Origin: Sphagnum compactum
Taxonomy: Eukaryota > Bryophyta > Sphagnopsida > Sphagnales
Assembly: GCA_965153455.1 (NCBI GenBank)
Contig: OZ234500.1
Span: forward strand, 1,984,001 to 2,048,000
Length of the DNA: 64,000 bases
Reading direction: 5' to 3'
Positions 1-12,967 of this stretch are shown one piece after another. Below the pieces are notes generated by a model. It searched no databases and was not told the origin of the DNA. It saw only the letters and a program-made list of their open reading frames with translations. Made by a program: the position numbers and the translations under genes. Within the stretch, counting starts at the first letter, position 1. Each line of letters begins with the position of its first letter.

Positions 1-2583
1 TCATTCTGAACTACTACATTAGCAACTACTGCACATGTGTGCTGAATAATTGAATTAATTTTGAAATTTCCAATTTCAAAAACAGAATATTTCAAAAGAT
101 TCTTCATTTTCCTTTTCAAAAAACAATTCTTTGAAAATTTCAGCATTTCTAAAAATATTTTAATTTTGTGCCAAAGCAGCCAAGATATTATGATAATTTG
201 AAGACTCTTGAGAAGCTTGTCCTTCATGAAAATGAAACAAAGACAGGACAGTCAACAACCCTGTTGGTTGGGGTTTGAGGCACTATCATGAGAGCTATCA
301 AAACCAAAAAAACAAACAAACAAACAAACAAAGCATGACCTTCTTTAGAAGGTATGTTATCCCCTAGATGCAAGTAATGAGCCAAAAATGAACTTCTTTT
401 AGGAATTTAAAATGAATGTGAATTACGGGAATTTAGACATTTTTCAGTTCTTTTTGCCATGGGGGCGGGGGATGTGTAGGGCTTTCTAAGAGCTTTCAAA
501 TGGTCTATTGGTTAGGAATTTTCACATTGATTTGTGTGAAATTGTGATCAAATGAGTGTATGCATTGGGACCCCAGTTGGTTAACCAGAGGGATGAATTG
601 TGGGGGAAAACTCATTTACTAAGCAGAAATCATATACAATTTGAGAGGGAGGAGATACCAACAAATGGTGTCTTATCTCTTCTCAAAGACATCATGCACA
701 AACCAAATGCTATGAAATTGTGTGTCTAGAAATAATTAATTGCTAAGTTATCTAAGATCTCTATCATGCTATAATGCACGACATGTAGCCATACCTATTT
801 GTATAGTGGTAATCCATGTAGAGCTAAGAACATGTGCTCTAAAATAATGGTAATCAGATCTAAGAATACACCTTTTAGATCCCATAAAGAAAACCAATAT
901 GCTACAAAGAATATCAATTGGATGCCCATCAAATGTAAATGAACTACAATCAATAATACTACCATCTAAGGCTTAATTATATCTCCAATAAATAAACCAT
1001 CTTCCCACTCCCTTGGATCTCATTATAGGTTTTTCACAAACCCTTTTTTAAATAACCAAAATTTTTGCTTCTCTTGTCAACATTTCTCACCTCTCAAAGT
1101 AACAAAGCAATTGGACTTCTTAGGTCGGAATAGAGCTCTTACATGCTTCAAACCAATACATGCAAATCTTGTCAGAGGACCCCTTGTTGAAAACAATAGT
1201 TTAGAAATTGAACGTCTTTTCAATTTTCCCATTTCCATTGAGCCCTCTTGCACTTTCGAAATTATGTTCATTGATTTGGGCTATTGATCAATCTAGAATT
1301 GTTGCATCACTAACCCATTTTCCAAAATACCAAAGGTTTAAAGGCGAATTCAAAATTTGATCTCTATCTGTTTGATCTCTACGTATATTTCCATTTTTGC
1401 TTCTTTATATCCCACCAATGACTTCCTTAGGAACAACTAGCCATTACCAACTACCTAATCCTAATGGTATCACTTAACCCAATAAGATCTAGGATATTTA
1501 AAAACTTGGGTTCCCAAACAAAGGTTGCCTTAAAAACTTTTTCTAGACCTGCTAAAAGATTTGCTTAGCTAAACTCCACCTTACCTTGCTCCAAGCATCA
1601 AAATATTGTTCTATAATTCAAATCAATGTTGGTTGATTATTGAAAAAACACATGGATATCAATAAAATTACTAAAAACCATCATACTAGATATTGAGTTT
1701 TTTGAAAACCAATTAAAGAATCATAGTTACTCAATAGGTAACTTCCAAAAAACCAACAAGAGCTCTATGCGTTGTGTGTTGAATTGTTAAAATTTAATAG
1801 CCTACCTTGATGTTTGGAATTTTCATCAAAATAGGTTATCAATCTTTAAATTGTAAAAACTCTAACCACTTCTCTAATCCATATGTAGAATACATGGGCA
1901 TATTACATGCATTGCATGGTTGTGAAATGTTGAAAGGTTGTTATGGTTGTTTCCACTCATTACAATCAATTTGGGCAAATCCCTTGTTTTTTCATTATTA
2001 AGGGTGAACAATAATCCTATTATAATTATTGTAGTAATAGGTAATTAAGAAATTTTCTAGGTAGGGTAAAGTTGATTTTGTTTACCTACCTTTCCTTTTA
2101 TTTAAGAAGAATTGATATAGTAGCTGAAAAATAATGTAAGGGAGAGAGAAAATGAGAAGATATAGGATTTAACCTTTAGATAGTCATCACTTATGTGGAT
2201 AGTATTTGGCTACTCAAAGGAGGTAAGTGATCTAGAGAAAGAGTTGTTGTGGGTGCTTGTGTGTGAAAAAGAAATGTGTGTGAACTCTTAAAGTAGCCAA
2301 AAAAATAAAAAAGTGTTGCATGGATTTAAACCCTAGGAGTAATACCTATTGGTAATTGTTTTGTGTAATTGAATTTAAATTATGGAGTATTGCAAAATTT
2401 TGTCCCTAATATATTATTTTCCTTTTGTTGTTTTCCTTTTTTTCTTACTATTGCAATAGCATATCATTTAGGTCAAATTCTTCTTGTTTATTTTTTTTTG
2501 ATTCCTTCGTGATTTTACTACTACAAAAGTAGATCTTGATGTAGATGGTAGTTTTAACCTTAATCAAAACAACATTCTTTGGA
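1..2583. other. AT-rich intergenic DNA, no gene seen
   Basis: I see no supported gene. Reading frames are short and show no recognisable domain. The stretch holds a short (AAAC)n tract near 311-331 and is otherwise unique-looking AT-rich DNA, probably decayed transposon sequence. Confidence 0.5.
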
Positions 2584-2689
2584 CTAGCCCACACCAATTA
2601 TCAAAACCCTTTTAACCATTATGGTTGAAACAATTATCTCTAATGGGATGGGGAATGGGATGGTTGGGCCCCATACAAGATTAACAATC

Positions 2690-3220
2690 GTCACACCTAT
2701 CCAAAACCAAAGGTGGTTAAACACTAGGGTGATCGTGTCCCTTGGGCAATTGATGAAATTGGCACCCAACTTGATTCACTATCTAACATGTCATGTTCTT
2801 ATGCCCCAAGATAAAGAAACCAAGGGGTTAGAATGTGAGTTGGAGAAAAAATGACTCTTTTCCATGCAACTACAATTGATGTTCAAATGCCTATGATCAC
2901 AATAGAACTGGTAAGGTATAATGTCACTAACATATTGGTAGACAGGGGGTAAAAAGTAAACATTATCATGAATTCCCTCTAAATAAAATTGAGTGCACAA
3001 GGAATGTAAAGTTCCCCCTTTCAAATGAAGATGGCTGAGTAGTGGTGAATGTAACCTGAGGGGATCCTCAAGGACTTACCCATTCAAATTTCAAGCCTTG
3101 AGTTTCCTATCATAACAACAATTCTTAAAATGGAGGGGGTCAATGATGAATGCTCCATCTTGTTGGGTAGACCTTGTCTATGGCAACCAAAGATTCACCA
3201 TGATTGAAGCACAAATTTAC
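2690..3220 (+). mobile_element. Ty3/gypsy retrotransposon remnant (end of gag and protease)
   Basis: The plus strand translates, across several stops, into pieces in the order expected for a gypsy-type polyprotein. First comes a LGQLMKLAPNL block near 2740-2775, like the segment before the protease. Next is an aspartic-protease-like stretch at 2934-2966 reading LVDRG, stop, KVNII, where functional relatives have a D-S/G-G active-site motif. Then follows GVLK-type sequence and ILLGRP-like SILLGRPCLW at about 3154-3183. The last two blocks flank the retropepsin fold in plant gypsy elements. A stop beside the catalytic position and no following reverse transcriptase show that the copy is dead. 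The family call rests on motif order only; element ends and LTRs were not found. Confidence 0.55.
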
Positions 3221-3224
3221 TCTA

Positions 3225-5440
3225 CTTATACATGATTACAAACATTTTAGTTAGTTATCTCTACCCATACCATTTATTCAGCCCAACCTTTGGCATTTCA
3301 AATGTATGATTGAATTGCAAGTTTAGTTGATGCCATTAAGGACCAAGTGATTAATAGCTACCTCAAGTTGGAACTAATTGGGTGCATTCACAATTAGGGT
3401 ACACAAAAGAATTGTCCACCTTCAAAATCGCATTGAATCTCAACTTAAATCCAAAACCAATGTACTTTCATTTTTCATACGACACTATATTTTCAATTTG
3501 AATGGTTATTTGTAAATGAAATTGAAGCAATGTATACATTATATTACTAATGTCATTGTCTTGGACATGTCTAGATCCTCCATAAGAACTTCAATATCTT
3601 CTAGCTTGAATTATGAAAATTCATGTCTACTAAAACCATGCTACCATGCAACTATATATCCATTGCAACTAATGTATAACTACCTAACAAATATTAAATG
3701 TTCTTGTGCATAAGAATATTGTGTTGTTAGGTTGTTAAATTTTACACAACTAAATTTATTATTGATTATAGATTTTGATTGTGCTTAAGACATTTAAGTT
3801 CAATAGACTTTCACATTAATATATTAACAAAGGTGAAGGTAAGTTTACACACTTGCATGTGAAAAACTTCAAGACCACTCCAATTTTGCGTATGACATTT
3901 TATTTTGAATTTAAATGGTTGTTTGTAAATGTAAAGTTTATAATTTAATCATTGTATTGCTATGACATGTTATTTATAGTGCATTTCCATGATAAGTTAA
4001 TGATGACCCTATGTAAGTTATTTACCATAAGTAGATATATGTTTTAGTTGCATTATAATTGTAAAAGACTACTACTACTACAAATTTAAGATATAATTAT
4101 TAAATTATTTTTCACATTACAATAAGGTTATTCTTACATTGATATGTAAACATCATTTCAGATTTTGCAACTATTAAAACATAATTCAACTTTTGAATAG
4201 AAACAAGTTGGACCTTTTAGCATTATGCAACAATAGACATTAGATAGGAGATTTGATAGCAAAAGTTTTAGTGAGTTTTAGCTTAACATTATAGTTTTAA
4301 ATAAAGTACCATTGCAAGGGATCATGGATAACCAAAAAATTTCATATGAGTTGCATTTTTCAACAGTGAATATTAATCCATACAATTGTATTATTAGAAC
4401 AAAATGTTTGTCATTATTTATGCAATGGAATATATAAAGTGTTTCATGATGGAAAATTATCATGGCTAATTCTAGTAGGCACAAAATAATACTATTCATA
4501 AATGGACGTTAGTTGGAAAAATTTAGTTCCATCAACCAATTGCTAAGTTGTAATTTTAAACTACATTAATTGAATTTAAGTTATAACATCGTACCATTGA
4601 CAAAATGCAATAGTTTCAAGATAGTACAATTTGGTAATGCATTAGTTGTAACAAACATGAATAGACTTCATTCATTGATGGATGAATGAAAATTTGTGAA
4701 ATATTACATTTGTCCATAGCATTTGCATGAGAATCTAACATGGACAACTATTGATAAAGTAGTTGAAGTAGCAAAACACACAAGCAAACTTCATACATCA
4801 ATGGATGAATGGAAAGTCACCTTAGAATTCCATTCATCCATCGACATTTGTGCAAGAAATTGATGTGGATAGCAATTGCATTTGAGTTGTATGTATATTT
4901 AGTAATATATGGTACCATATATGATCGGGCTATCCAATGCAACTACTACAACTTGTTTGATAGATTTACGCCATAAAAATACCATGTGTTGCAAATGTCC
5001 ATTGCAATTCAAAAATGCAATGCAAGCCTAGTTGCACAACCTATGATTTTTTCATAGTGCAACTTTAGTTTTCAGTTTTTTGCATCAATGATGATTATGG
5101 ATACGTTCGCCAAATTTGGCATTGAATTGTTTTCAAATTTTGGAAATTTTCACTAAAATTAAAATAGTAATCAATGTTTTTTAAAGGTTAAAATGCCAAA
5201 TTGGCTGCCAAAAGTGCAATAATCAAGGTAAAATTTGGCAACCCATTTTTTCTAACTAAAAAAAATGCATGGCAACATCTATCACTAGTGAAAACAATAC
5301 TAAAACTAGTTATTGGCAAAGTAAGCTTAACTATCCGTAAATATTGAAGCAACAAGGGAAATAATAGGCTATCGATTGAAGGTAGCCTACTATCTTGGGG
5401 TTCAAGTATGATAAATTAGACTGCTTGTGTTACTCATAAC
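3225..5440. other. AT-rich intergenic DNA with small duplications
   Basis: I see no gene. Two short degenerate direct duplications are visible: a ~45-bp block near 3485-3530 recurs near 3893-3940, and a block with ATGGATGAATG near 4677-4690 recurs near 4800-4812. Both look like remnants of old repeats. Confidence 0.4.
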
Positions 5441-5449
5441 ATAAATGGA

Positions 5450-5870
5450 AAGTAACCATGAAGTAGGTTTTCATATATTGAACTTTAAAATATTATTTAT
5501 GACAATGTTTACTATGAACATGTTTTTTGATTTTCTTACAATTATATTTAACAACCACATGTTGAAAATAAATATAAATAAAATTCATTAAAATACATGC
5601 AAAGGTCATGATTTGCAAAGTAAATAAAATGTTAAATTTTCTTATTTTCAAGTTAAGCTGCACAAAAATGTACTTGTAAAGTTTCATTTTTTCCTTATTA
5701 TTATCAAAATGCATCAAAATTCTAATGTAAAACTATGAAAGACATAAGATTCACTAATCAAATTCAAGCATATTTGTTACTTATTTTTATGACACTAAAA
5801 TCAATGGGGGCATAGACATTTTCATAATGATATTTTAAAATGATTTGAATATATTTTCTTATGTTTATGT
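5450..5870 (+). repeat. Dispersed repeat family A, copy 1
   Basis: This stretch aligns by eye with 7900-8740 in the same orientation and with 10520-10900 in the opposite orientation. Shared landmarks in order are ATGAACATGTT, AACCACATGTT, AAGTTAA..G, AATGTACTTGTA, a GTTACTTATTTTTA-like segment and AATGGGGGCATAGA. There is no coding capacity. It may be part of an LTR or of a non-autonomous element; the ends are not defined. Confidence 0.45.
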
Positions 5871-5939
5871 TGAAACCTACCATATTTCAAAACTACATTT
5901 TAGACAATATATATTTTTGGTATAATTTAACATTTTTTC

Positions 5940-6101
5940 ACCCCTTGGCACCTATTTTTTTTAAATGAATTTTTTTATTTAATTTAATAATTAATGAATG
6001 AAAATATTGAATCTTCAAGAATGTTCTATTTGTTGAAATGAAAATTTCAAATTTAATTAATTATTTGACAAACATGTGTCAAAACTACCAAGGTACTATG
6101 G
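5940..6101 (+). repeat. Degenerate copy of the TACCTTGG foldback family
   Basis: The right end (6086-6101) reads ACCAAGGTACTATGG, the reverse complement of the CC.TAGTACCTTGG terminus of the intact 153-bp element at 20969-21121. Just inside is ATTTGTTGAAATG, which both copies share. The left end is worn, with only CCTTGG recognisable at about 5943-5948. The right boundary is clear and the left is a guess. Confidence 0.35.
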
Positions 6102-6105
6102 TATA

Positions 6106-7895
6106 AGGAAAATAATGAAACAATAGATGTAGTTGTTTTTTTAGCCTTTCATCAAATCACATGGAAAAATTTAAGCAATTTAACTTGGTTTTCTCTAATG
6201 ATTTCTTTTAACAAAATAGAAGGGCCAATTGTTTAAAAGTTACCCCATTGTCACACATAATGGTACCCTTCATACCTAGTCTATAACCATATTTGGTGAA
6301 ACCTTTTAATGGATGATCACAACTTCGGCTACATCAAAAAATTGAAAAGAAAAAAAAAACTAATTTCAATTCATTACATTTTGATATTCCAACTAAAATT
6401 AATTTCAAATGCATATAAACTATAAAATGCAAGTTAGGCTAAAGTTCTAGTTGAAATGCCCAAGGATTCCATGGTTTAAATTGTCAAAGTCTTTTTGATA
6501 CCACAAGTTTTGGAGTTGATTTTGGAGTCTCAATTGACAAATTGAATTTCTAGCATATTTTTGATATTTTATTTTATTTTAGGGAGAAATCAAAATTTCC
6601 CATGTATAATTTTGGGAGGTGGGTACAAGACGGGCATGATCTAGAATGTTTTGAATCCTTCTATTGTTACTCTCAAAGGCTACCCTTGATATTTTATAAG
6701 TGCCACCAAATGTTGTTATGTCAAAGGATGTTTTATACACATGTTAGTGGTCTCAGGATTGAACACAACACATAGATCTAAAAAAATTCATGTAAGTTAG
6801 TGACTTCATTTGCAGTCATTTTGGGATACCATCAAGATCTGTAACCATTAATTATAACCTTCATCAAAATCATAAAAGATTAGTTCAAGATTTGAGCATT
6901 GGATAATGGATTGTTTAAATTAACAGAACAAATTATTTATTAAAGTGAAAGCTCTCCTTCCTACCTAAAAGCATCTTTCACAGAGAAAAACATGCTTCTC
7001 CCCCAAGCTCAAAGTTAATACTTAGAAGCAGACCTCTCAATATCACAATTGCTCAAACCCTAATCTCTTCACACCTCTCTTAAAAAATCACTATATTGTC
7101 CATATTTCATATGTTGGTAACTTGTAAACTTGTATGGACTAACTACTTATCTTACACTCCCACTTATAAAGGGCTTTTAATCAATCTCAATGCCTTCTTC
7201 CCATTCAATTTTTCATGTTTAGCCATCCTTTGCCCTTGGTGCATGAATTATTATCAATAGGGTTTCATCACGGAGACCAAGGTGTATAATCTAATTTACA
7301 ATTGGAGCAACTCAACAAACAAACTCAAGTGTCTTTTGAAAGGTAAAATATTATATGCATTCAAGTTGTTTGATGTTCTTTCTTTCTTTTTAGATTATCA
7401 TCTAGATTAATTCCAAGTCTTAAACTACACATGTTTGAGCTTTGGCAAAAAAAATTGTCATGATATCAAGCACCATATTGTCTATAATGTAATGAACAAC
7501 ATTTACTTCTTTGTTTTCTTTCTTTATTTCTCTTATATAGTGATATTTCATTTTTATTTGCTTCATCCTAGAATTGTTTTTAGGGATTTGACTTATTGTT
7601 ATGATATTTTAAATATCACAATATAAAGATATTTCAGATAGCCCAAATCTCCAACTAATTTCCTTAGTCAAACAACTACTTTTGTTGCTTGAGTGATAAA
7701 CACATATTCTTATGAAGGCATGGTGGAAACTTGTCTCTTGCTTGACCAAGACACAACTCCACATGATTGACTTGATGTTGATTTTTTATATTATCAAAAT
7801 CCCATACTCAATTAATGAACCTAGATATAAATCTCATAAGAATGTAGGCATGCTAAATGCAACAATTTGATCGTTGCAATCTACTTGTAACATGA
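6106..7895. other. AT-rich intergenic DNA with a repeat paired to 11.3 kb
   Basis: No gene is seen. Within it, 6890-7150 resembles 11320-11480 plus 11860-11930. Shared landmarks are TTTAAATTAACA, CACAGAGAAAAACATGCTTCT versus CACATAGAAGAACATGCTTCT, AAAGTTA, and TTTCATATGTTG.TAA.TTGTAAA. These are two copies of one old repeat, the second apparently interrupted by an insertion. Confidence 0.4.
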
Positions 7896-7899
7896 TCGA

Positions 7900-8740
7900 A
7901 AAAAGTTGTAAAGTAAGCTTTGATCTATTGAATTTACAAATATTAATTATTTCAGTGATCATTATGAACATGTTATTTTATTTTATTTTATTTTATTTTA
8001 ATGGTATTGAAAAACCACATGTTTAATATTTTCATTTGAATTTTTAAGAAAAATATAGATTGTTTATTTTCTATTTCACAAGTTGTCCAAACTTTACAAA
8101 AGTAGATGAAAACAGATGAAATATTATACATATTTTATTTTCAAGTTAATGGAGCCTTAAAATGTACTTATATATGTTTTCAACTTTTACATACTATAAT
8201 CATAATAAAATTTCCATAAAGTGACCCTTTTGGGTCTTCCGTCATCTCCCAACCTCTTTTTCAACCTTTAAACATTGTTATCCACAAAGTAATGAAATTT
8301 TATTAAATATGGGTACAAAATGTTGGAACTTAGGATTAAATGCACAAGCTTTGAAAATATTTACAATTGTAATACATACAACAATAGCAATGATTACTTT
8401 ACATCAATCAAGAAAAAAAGTAGGGTGAAATTCAAATTCGGCCAAATTTGGTGTTAACTTGATTTTTAGTCCCTGTTTAGGCATAAATGTTTTTTTTTTT
8501 TTTTTTAAAAATCTCACCCCCTTTATGACCAAAAAAGGGCCCAAGCTTAGGGGTATTGGTGTTGTGTTTTCTTTACTTTGTGGATATATCTAATGTATGC
8601 AAAAGTAGATTTCAACACAAATTTCAAATGTGTTTGTTACCTAATTTTACCATAAATTCAACTTATCATAAACTCAATTGAGGGCACCATGCTTTAATAA
8701 TGTTATTTAGAATGATTTTGCATCTACTTTTTTTTACTAA
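7900..8740 (+). repeat. Dispersed repeat family A, copy 2
   Basis: Same landmarks as the copy at 5450-5870: GAACATGTTATTTT, AAAACCACATGTTTAA, TTTCAAGTTAATGG, AATGTACTTATATATG, then GTTTGTTACCTAATTTTACC and a GAGGGCACCATG segment. It contains a (TTTTA)n tract at about 7976-8000 and a T-run near 8490-8506. It is non-coding and ends just before the copia remnant. Confidence 0.45.
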
Positions 8741-8759
8741 TTGAGTATAAAATAGACTA

Positions 8760-9720
8760 GATTTAGACTCAATTTTAGATAATTACTTTCATTGAATATG
8801 CTATGTTAGGTCAAGTACAAATCATGCCATACATTAGGCTTGCAACAACACTTTTGGTGTGGAACCTTCCTCATGTTTTCCTTTTCTTTTTTAATTTGAA
8901 AATACATCTCTTAATTGGTGAGCTCTAAGCAAGTTTGCTTCAAGTGGAGTTGCAACAACTTTTTACATATCCAACTTAAATATTTGTGTTATAATTTCAA
9001 TGTATTTTTTAATGCATGTAAATGGTGTGGTTCAATCTATTTTTATTGATCCAAATGCCAGAGTGACCCCAAATCTATCATGGCAAACTCTACTTGTTGC
9101 TAGTTTATTTTTGAATCATTTCAATAGTCCATTAACATAATTATTAACTAACACCACATCATCAACATATAAGGCCAATATCATTAGTTGATTATCGTGT
9201 AAAAATGTATGTGCATTGGTGTCTACTAAATTCTTCTTAAAACCAAAAGCCATAATCAATTCTTTCATTCCATGCTCTTGGAGATTGTAAGTCCATTTAT
9301 TGTGTTGTGTAACTTACAAACTTTGTGATGAATCCCTTGTTGCATATAAATTTCATCTCTTATATGTAATCATTAATAAATGTAGTTTTGATGTCCACTT
9401 GGTGGACATCAAAATCATTTTCAATAGCCAAAGCCATCGACACTCATATATATAAATGATTTTTACAATAGTCCTTGAAAATGTGTCATGATAATCAATA
9501 CCACACACTTGTGAATCATGTTTTGAACCTATCAACATTCCCATCAAATTTCAATTAAATCTTGAAGATCCAATTACAACCAATTGTTTTATGTCCTAGG
9601 GGTAGGTCAATTAATGTAGTCACATTTTATTGAGACCTTTTTCATTGTTTCATTTTGCATCAATGAGTTTATCAAGAGTTGTCTTCTCCTTTTATGACAT
9701 TCATAAAACTAAAATTGGTT
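8760..9720 (-). mobile_element. Ty1/copia retrotransposon remnant (reverse transcriptase)
   Basis: The minus strand encodes, in broken frames, the blocks of a plant copia reverse transcriptase in the right order. These are a LPLGHKTIGCNWIFKI segment at about 9605-9560, GIDYHDTFS near 9500-9475, DVHQVDIKTTFIND near 9410-9370, LALYVDDVVLVN with the catalytic YVDD at 9169-9158, EFAMIDLG near 9100-9075, KYIEII and VATPLEANL near 8990-8930, and ASLMYGMICT at about 8845-8815. Frameshifts and stops between blocks make it a pseudogene. Sequence up to about 10160 may be the integrase end, but I could not confirm it. No LTRs were found. Confidence 0.8.
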
Positions 9721-9724
9721 TTAC

Positions 9725-10515
9725 ACTAACTGCAATATCCTTTTTTGCACCTTGAACAACATTATATGCTTCATCTTCACCAATAAGGTACTCACTTTGT
9801 TCTTGAGATTGCATCATGAACTCTATTCACTTTAAATACATCATCAATAAATAAACATTTTACCATGTAACCCAATTTCTTGTAGGAACAACATTTTATT
9901 TTATAAATTATCCTTTTTTTATACTCATTACATTCTATGTTGTCACCTTTATGTAAAACTCCTAAACTTCTTTTTGGGGATCATATCCAAACTTCTAGAG
10001 AATATAGCCTTATCCACTCCTATAAATTTATTTATTTATTTATTTATTTTTACAATAGTGTTATGACTTCTTCCACTAATATTTTGTTTTGTCATGTCAA
10101 CGACACTATAAACCCATCATATATGACTCTAGTAATAAACCAAACATCATTAAGTTGTTGCATGCACATTTGTCCCTAAAGTCTTTATAGCTTTCAATTG
10201 TGTCTTCAAAACATGAAGGGACTCAAGTGTTTTTAAAAAAAATTAATATCACTCATATTTTGACTAGCTCAAAGACAATTAATGTGATGTTTTTGGTTTC
10301 AAATATTTTGGTTAATTTATTTCACACCTCTTTTAAGATATTAGGACTAGAATCACAAATTGCGTTTGTTTGTTTCTAAGTCTAATTATAAACCTTGCTC
10401 TAGTTATTTTTTCTTTCATGTAGGCCCGCGTGGTAAATTAGACCAAAAGTACATTTGCCTAAATTCCCATTTAAAAATATGATAATTTTCTACAAAAACA
10501 CAAGTAGATTGGAAA
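9725..10515. other. AT-rich DNA upstream of the copia remnant
   Basis: This region may contain the decayed integrase C-terminus of the adjacent minus-strand copia element, but no motif is convincing. A (TTTA)n tract lies at about 10027-10050. No host gene is seen. Confidence 0.3.
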
Positions 10516-10519
10516 GTTT

Positions 10520-10900
10520 TTTTATATTTCATTTTCAAAACATCTATGCCTCCATTGGGTTTATGGTAAATTGAATATAAAATTTGAAGAACTTTGGTAT
10601 AATAAAATTAGGTAACAAGTAGGTTTGAAATTGACTGGTAAATTTGTTTTCCAAATCTATTTTTACCCTACAAGCTAGATATATTTTTATTAGAATGTGA
10701 AAAAGATGAAAAGCCACAAGTACATCTTAGGGCCCCATCAATTCATAACTTTTTAAATGTAATATTCCATCTACTTACAACCTACTTAAAGGCTATAAAG
10801 TAGAGTGCGAGCTTTGCTTGAATTCCCATGAATCTACTTAAACCTACTTTGAACATGTAATCTTTATTTAAAGTTTTAACAAGTTGAAGAAAATGTTCAT
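10520..10900 (-). repeat. Dispersed repeat family A, inverted copy
   Basis: Read on the minus strand it shows the family landmarks: GGGGCC.TAAGATGTACTTGTGG, CAAACCTACTTGTTACCTAATTTTA and AATGGAGGCATAGATGTTTTC. Relative to the copies at 5450 and 7900 it is inverted, so the copies flanking the copia remnant are not its LTRs. It is non-coding. Confidence 0.4.
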
Positions 10901-11319
10901 ATGAATCCTTGAACTCAATATTATTTTTCAGTTCATACATCAAAGGATACTTGATGGCTACTTTTCATTTATGCTGCAAGGAACATTTGTGGTCTAGTTT
11001 ACCATGCTTGGACACATGTCTCGTGTAATTTGATCATTGGTTGCATTAGGTTTTGCACAAATGTCCCATCAATTAATTTGACCACAATTATTTGTTGAGG
11101 ATAATCATTTCAATTTTGAATTTTCAAGTGTGATAGTTTGATCCATCAAACTTATCTTCCACTTCAACTTCTAATGTGTTATATAGTTAAGCCCTTAATT
11201 GCTTGCAAAGGAAGGTGAAGACATTGTGAAAAACTATTCTCAAAGATTACATGACAATGCATTTTAATTTATAATTTCCATTCATTTGATGTTATTACCA
11301 TTTCTTTTTGCCATTATTT

Positions 11320-11930
11320 CTTTAAAGACTTAGTTTAGCTTTAATATGATTTTTAAATTAACAAAAATAGTTTTCTTATGAAAATCCAAGTTTTCCTCCC
11401 AACCATGGATGCATCTCACATAGAAGAACATGCTTCTTCCTCAACCTTAAAGTTACATACTTCAAGAGTGTATGTAATATTGTATGTCTCTTGTAAAATG
11501 GGTTTCAAGTAGCATGAAAGCAAACTTTGATAGGAAGTTTTTTACTTTCAAATTGACAATTTTGTAGAAGGAATCATGAACTTCAATGTTTTATAAATCA
11601 TAGTTTTAATCTATCAAAGTTTTAATGGGCAAGTAGGTTTGAAATTGTAAGAACCAATCTAGTTTCAAACTTGCTTGTTACCTACTTTTATTATATCAAA
11701 TTATCTCAAACTTGGTATATAGCTCATTACAAATATTATGGATTGACCTTTTTTATTAAATTTTTTTTGAGAAGGTTTCAACTTTACTTTCATCATTATT
11801 GTGAAAAACATGTGACTATTGTTTGGAAGATTTTTTTTTACGTCTACTTTACTATGCTTTCAACCCCATATTTCATATGTTGATAATTTGTAAATTGATT
11901 ATAGAATTTAGTTTTCCTACATGGATTAGC
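11320..11930. repeat. Copy of the 6890-7150 repeat, interrupted by a hairpin-bearing insertion
   Basis: The flanks (11320-11470 and 11865-11930) match 6890-7150. The middle carries family-A-like words in both orientations: GCAAGTAGGTTTGAAATTG at about 11629-11647 and TTTCAAACTTGCTTGTTACC at about 11662-11681. Together they can fold into a small hairpin. It looks like a nested repeat insertion. Confidence 0.35.
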
Positions 11931-11934
11931 CATA

Positions 11935-12963
11935 TTCTTCAAGTTTGATTGCGTTAATTATGTCATGAAACAATTGATTCTAAATTTGGATGATTAACAC
12001 CAAACAAACTAGTAGTTCTCCAATAAGGTGCAACAAAGTTCTTTAAGTATAAACGACATTTGCAAATCTACATGGTGGTCAAACATGTATTGTTCCCTAA
12101 TTCATTCCCAACCTCTTTGTGATTTTTCAAGAAAATAAAGAATTGCTTAAAGGATTGTTGAAGGATATGATGTCAAACCTTGCTCATTGAAAAATTTCAA
12201 AGGATTGCTATCAAATGTTATTGGGTGAAGCAATGTTTACAATGTATTGAACCTTTATTTGTGATTGTTAAGGAAGATCAAGATTTTTAAAAATGAGTAC
12301 TTGAAAGTTTTGTTGTCAAACTTTGCTCAAGAAATAATTGGTTGAAGGATTGTTGTAATATTTTATTGGGCAAAACATTGTTTGTCATATATATTATTCA
12401 TTTGTGATTATAGAAGAAAATCAATAATTGTTTAAAGGATTCCTTGAAGAATTTGTTGTCAAACCTTATTCTTAAATTGTGAGCAATTGCTCATTGTTTA
12501 GTTCTTCATAATGTAATTGGGTACATTCACAAAATAAGGAGCTAGGGGTGCACCCTTAGTAAGGACTTTGGTGATTGCTTATTTTGAAAGAGTTTTGGTA
12601 TATATTAGGAACATTCCACTTGTAAATTGCAAAAAGTCATAAGAAAGTTTTTATGACTCAAAATATGTTACATTATACTCTTATGTGAATATGTGTTTTA
12701 AAAGTCTTTTCAAAATTATGTCATTTTCAAGTCCTTTAAAAGTCATTTATGACTTTTTTCAAGTAGAAAGAACATTGTAAAGCACTAGTTATAATGATTA
12801 GTCAATGCTTTTGAGAATTCAAATTTCATTAGATTCATGTCAAATTATTGCACATGTTTCCACAATATATTAAAAACATTATCATCAAAACATATTTTAA
12901 AAATGTGCAATATTAATATTTTTTTAACATGAAAACGTGAGAAAAATGAATGTACCCAATTGT
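11935..12963. other. AT-rich intergenic DNA, nothing recognised
   Basis: No reading frame, RNA gene or clear repeat is supported. There are short degenerate internal echoes (TGGTTGAAGGATTGTTG-like words near 12150 and 12340) of an old tandem duplication. Confidence 0.4.
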
Positions 12964-12967
12964 TTTA

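Noticed and set aside
5450-10900. Copies of repeat family A as LTRs of the copia remnant
   Set aside because: The copies flanking the remnant are in opposite orientation, whereas LTRs must be direct repeats.
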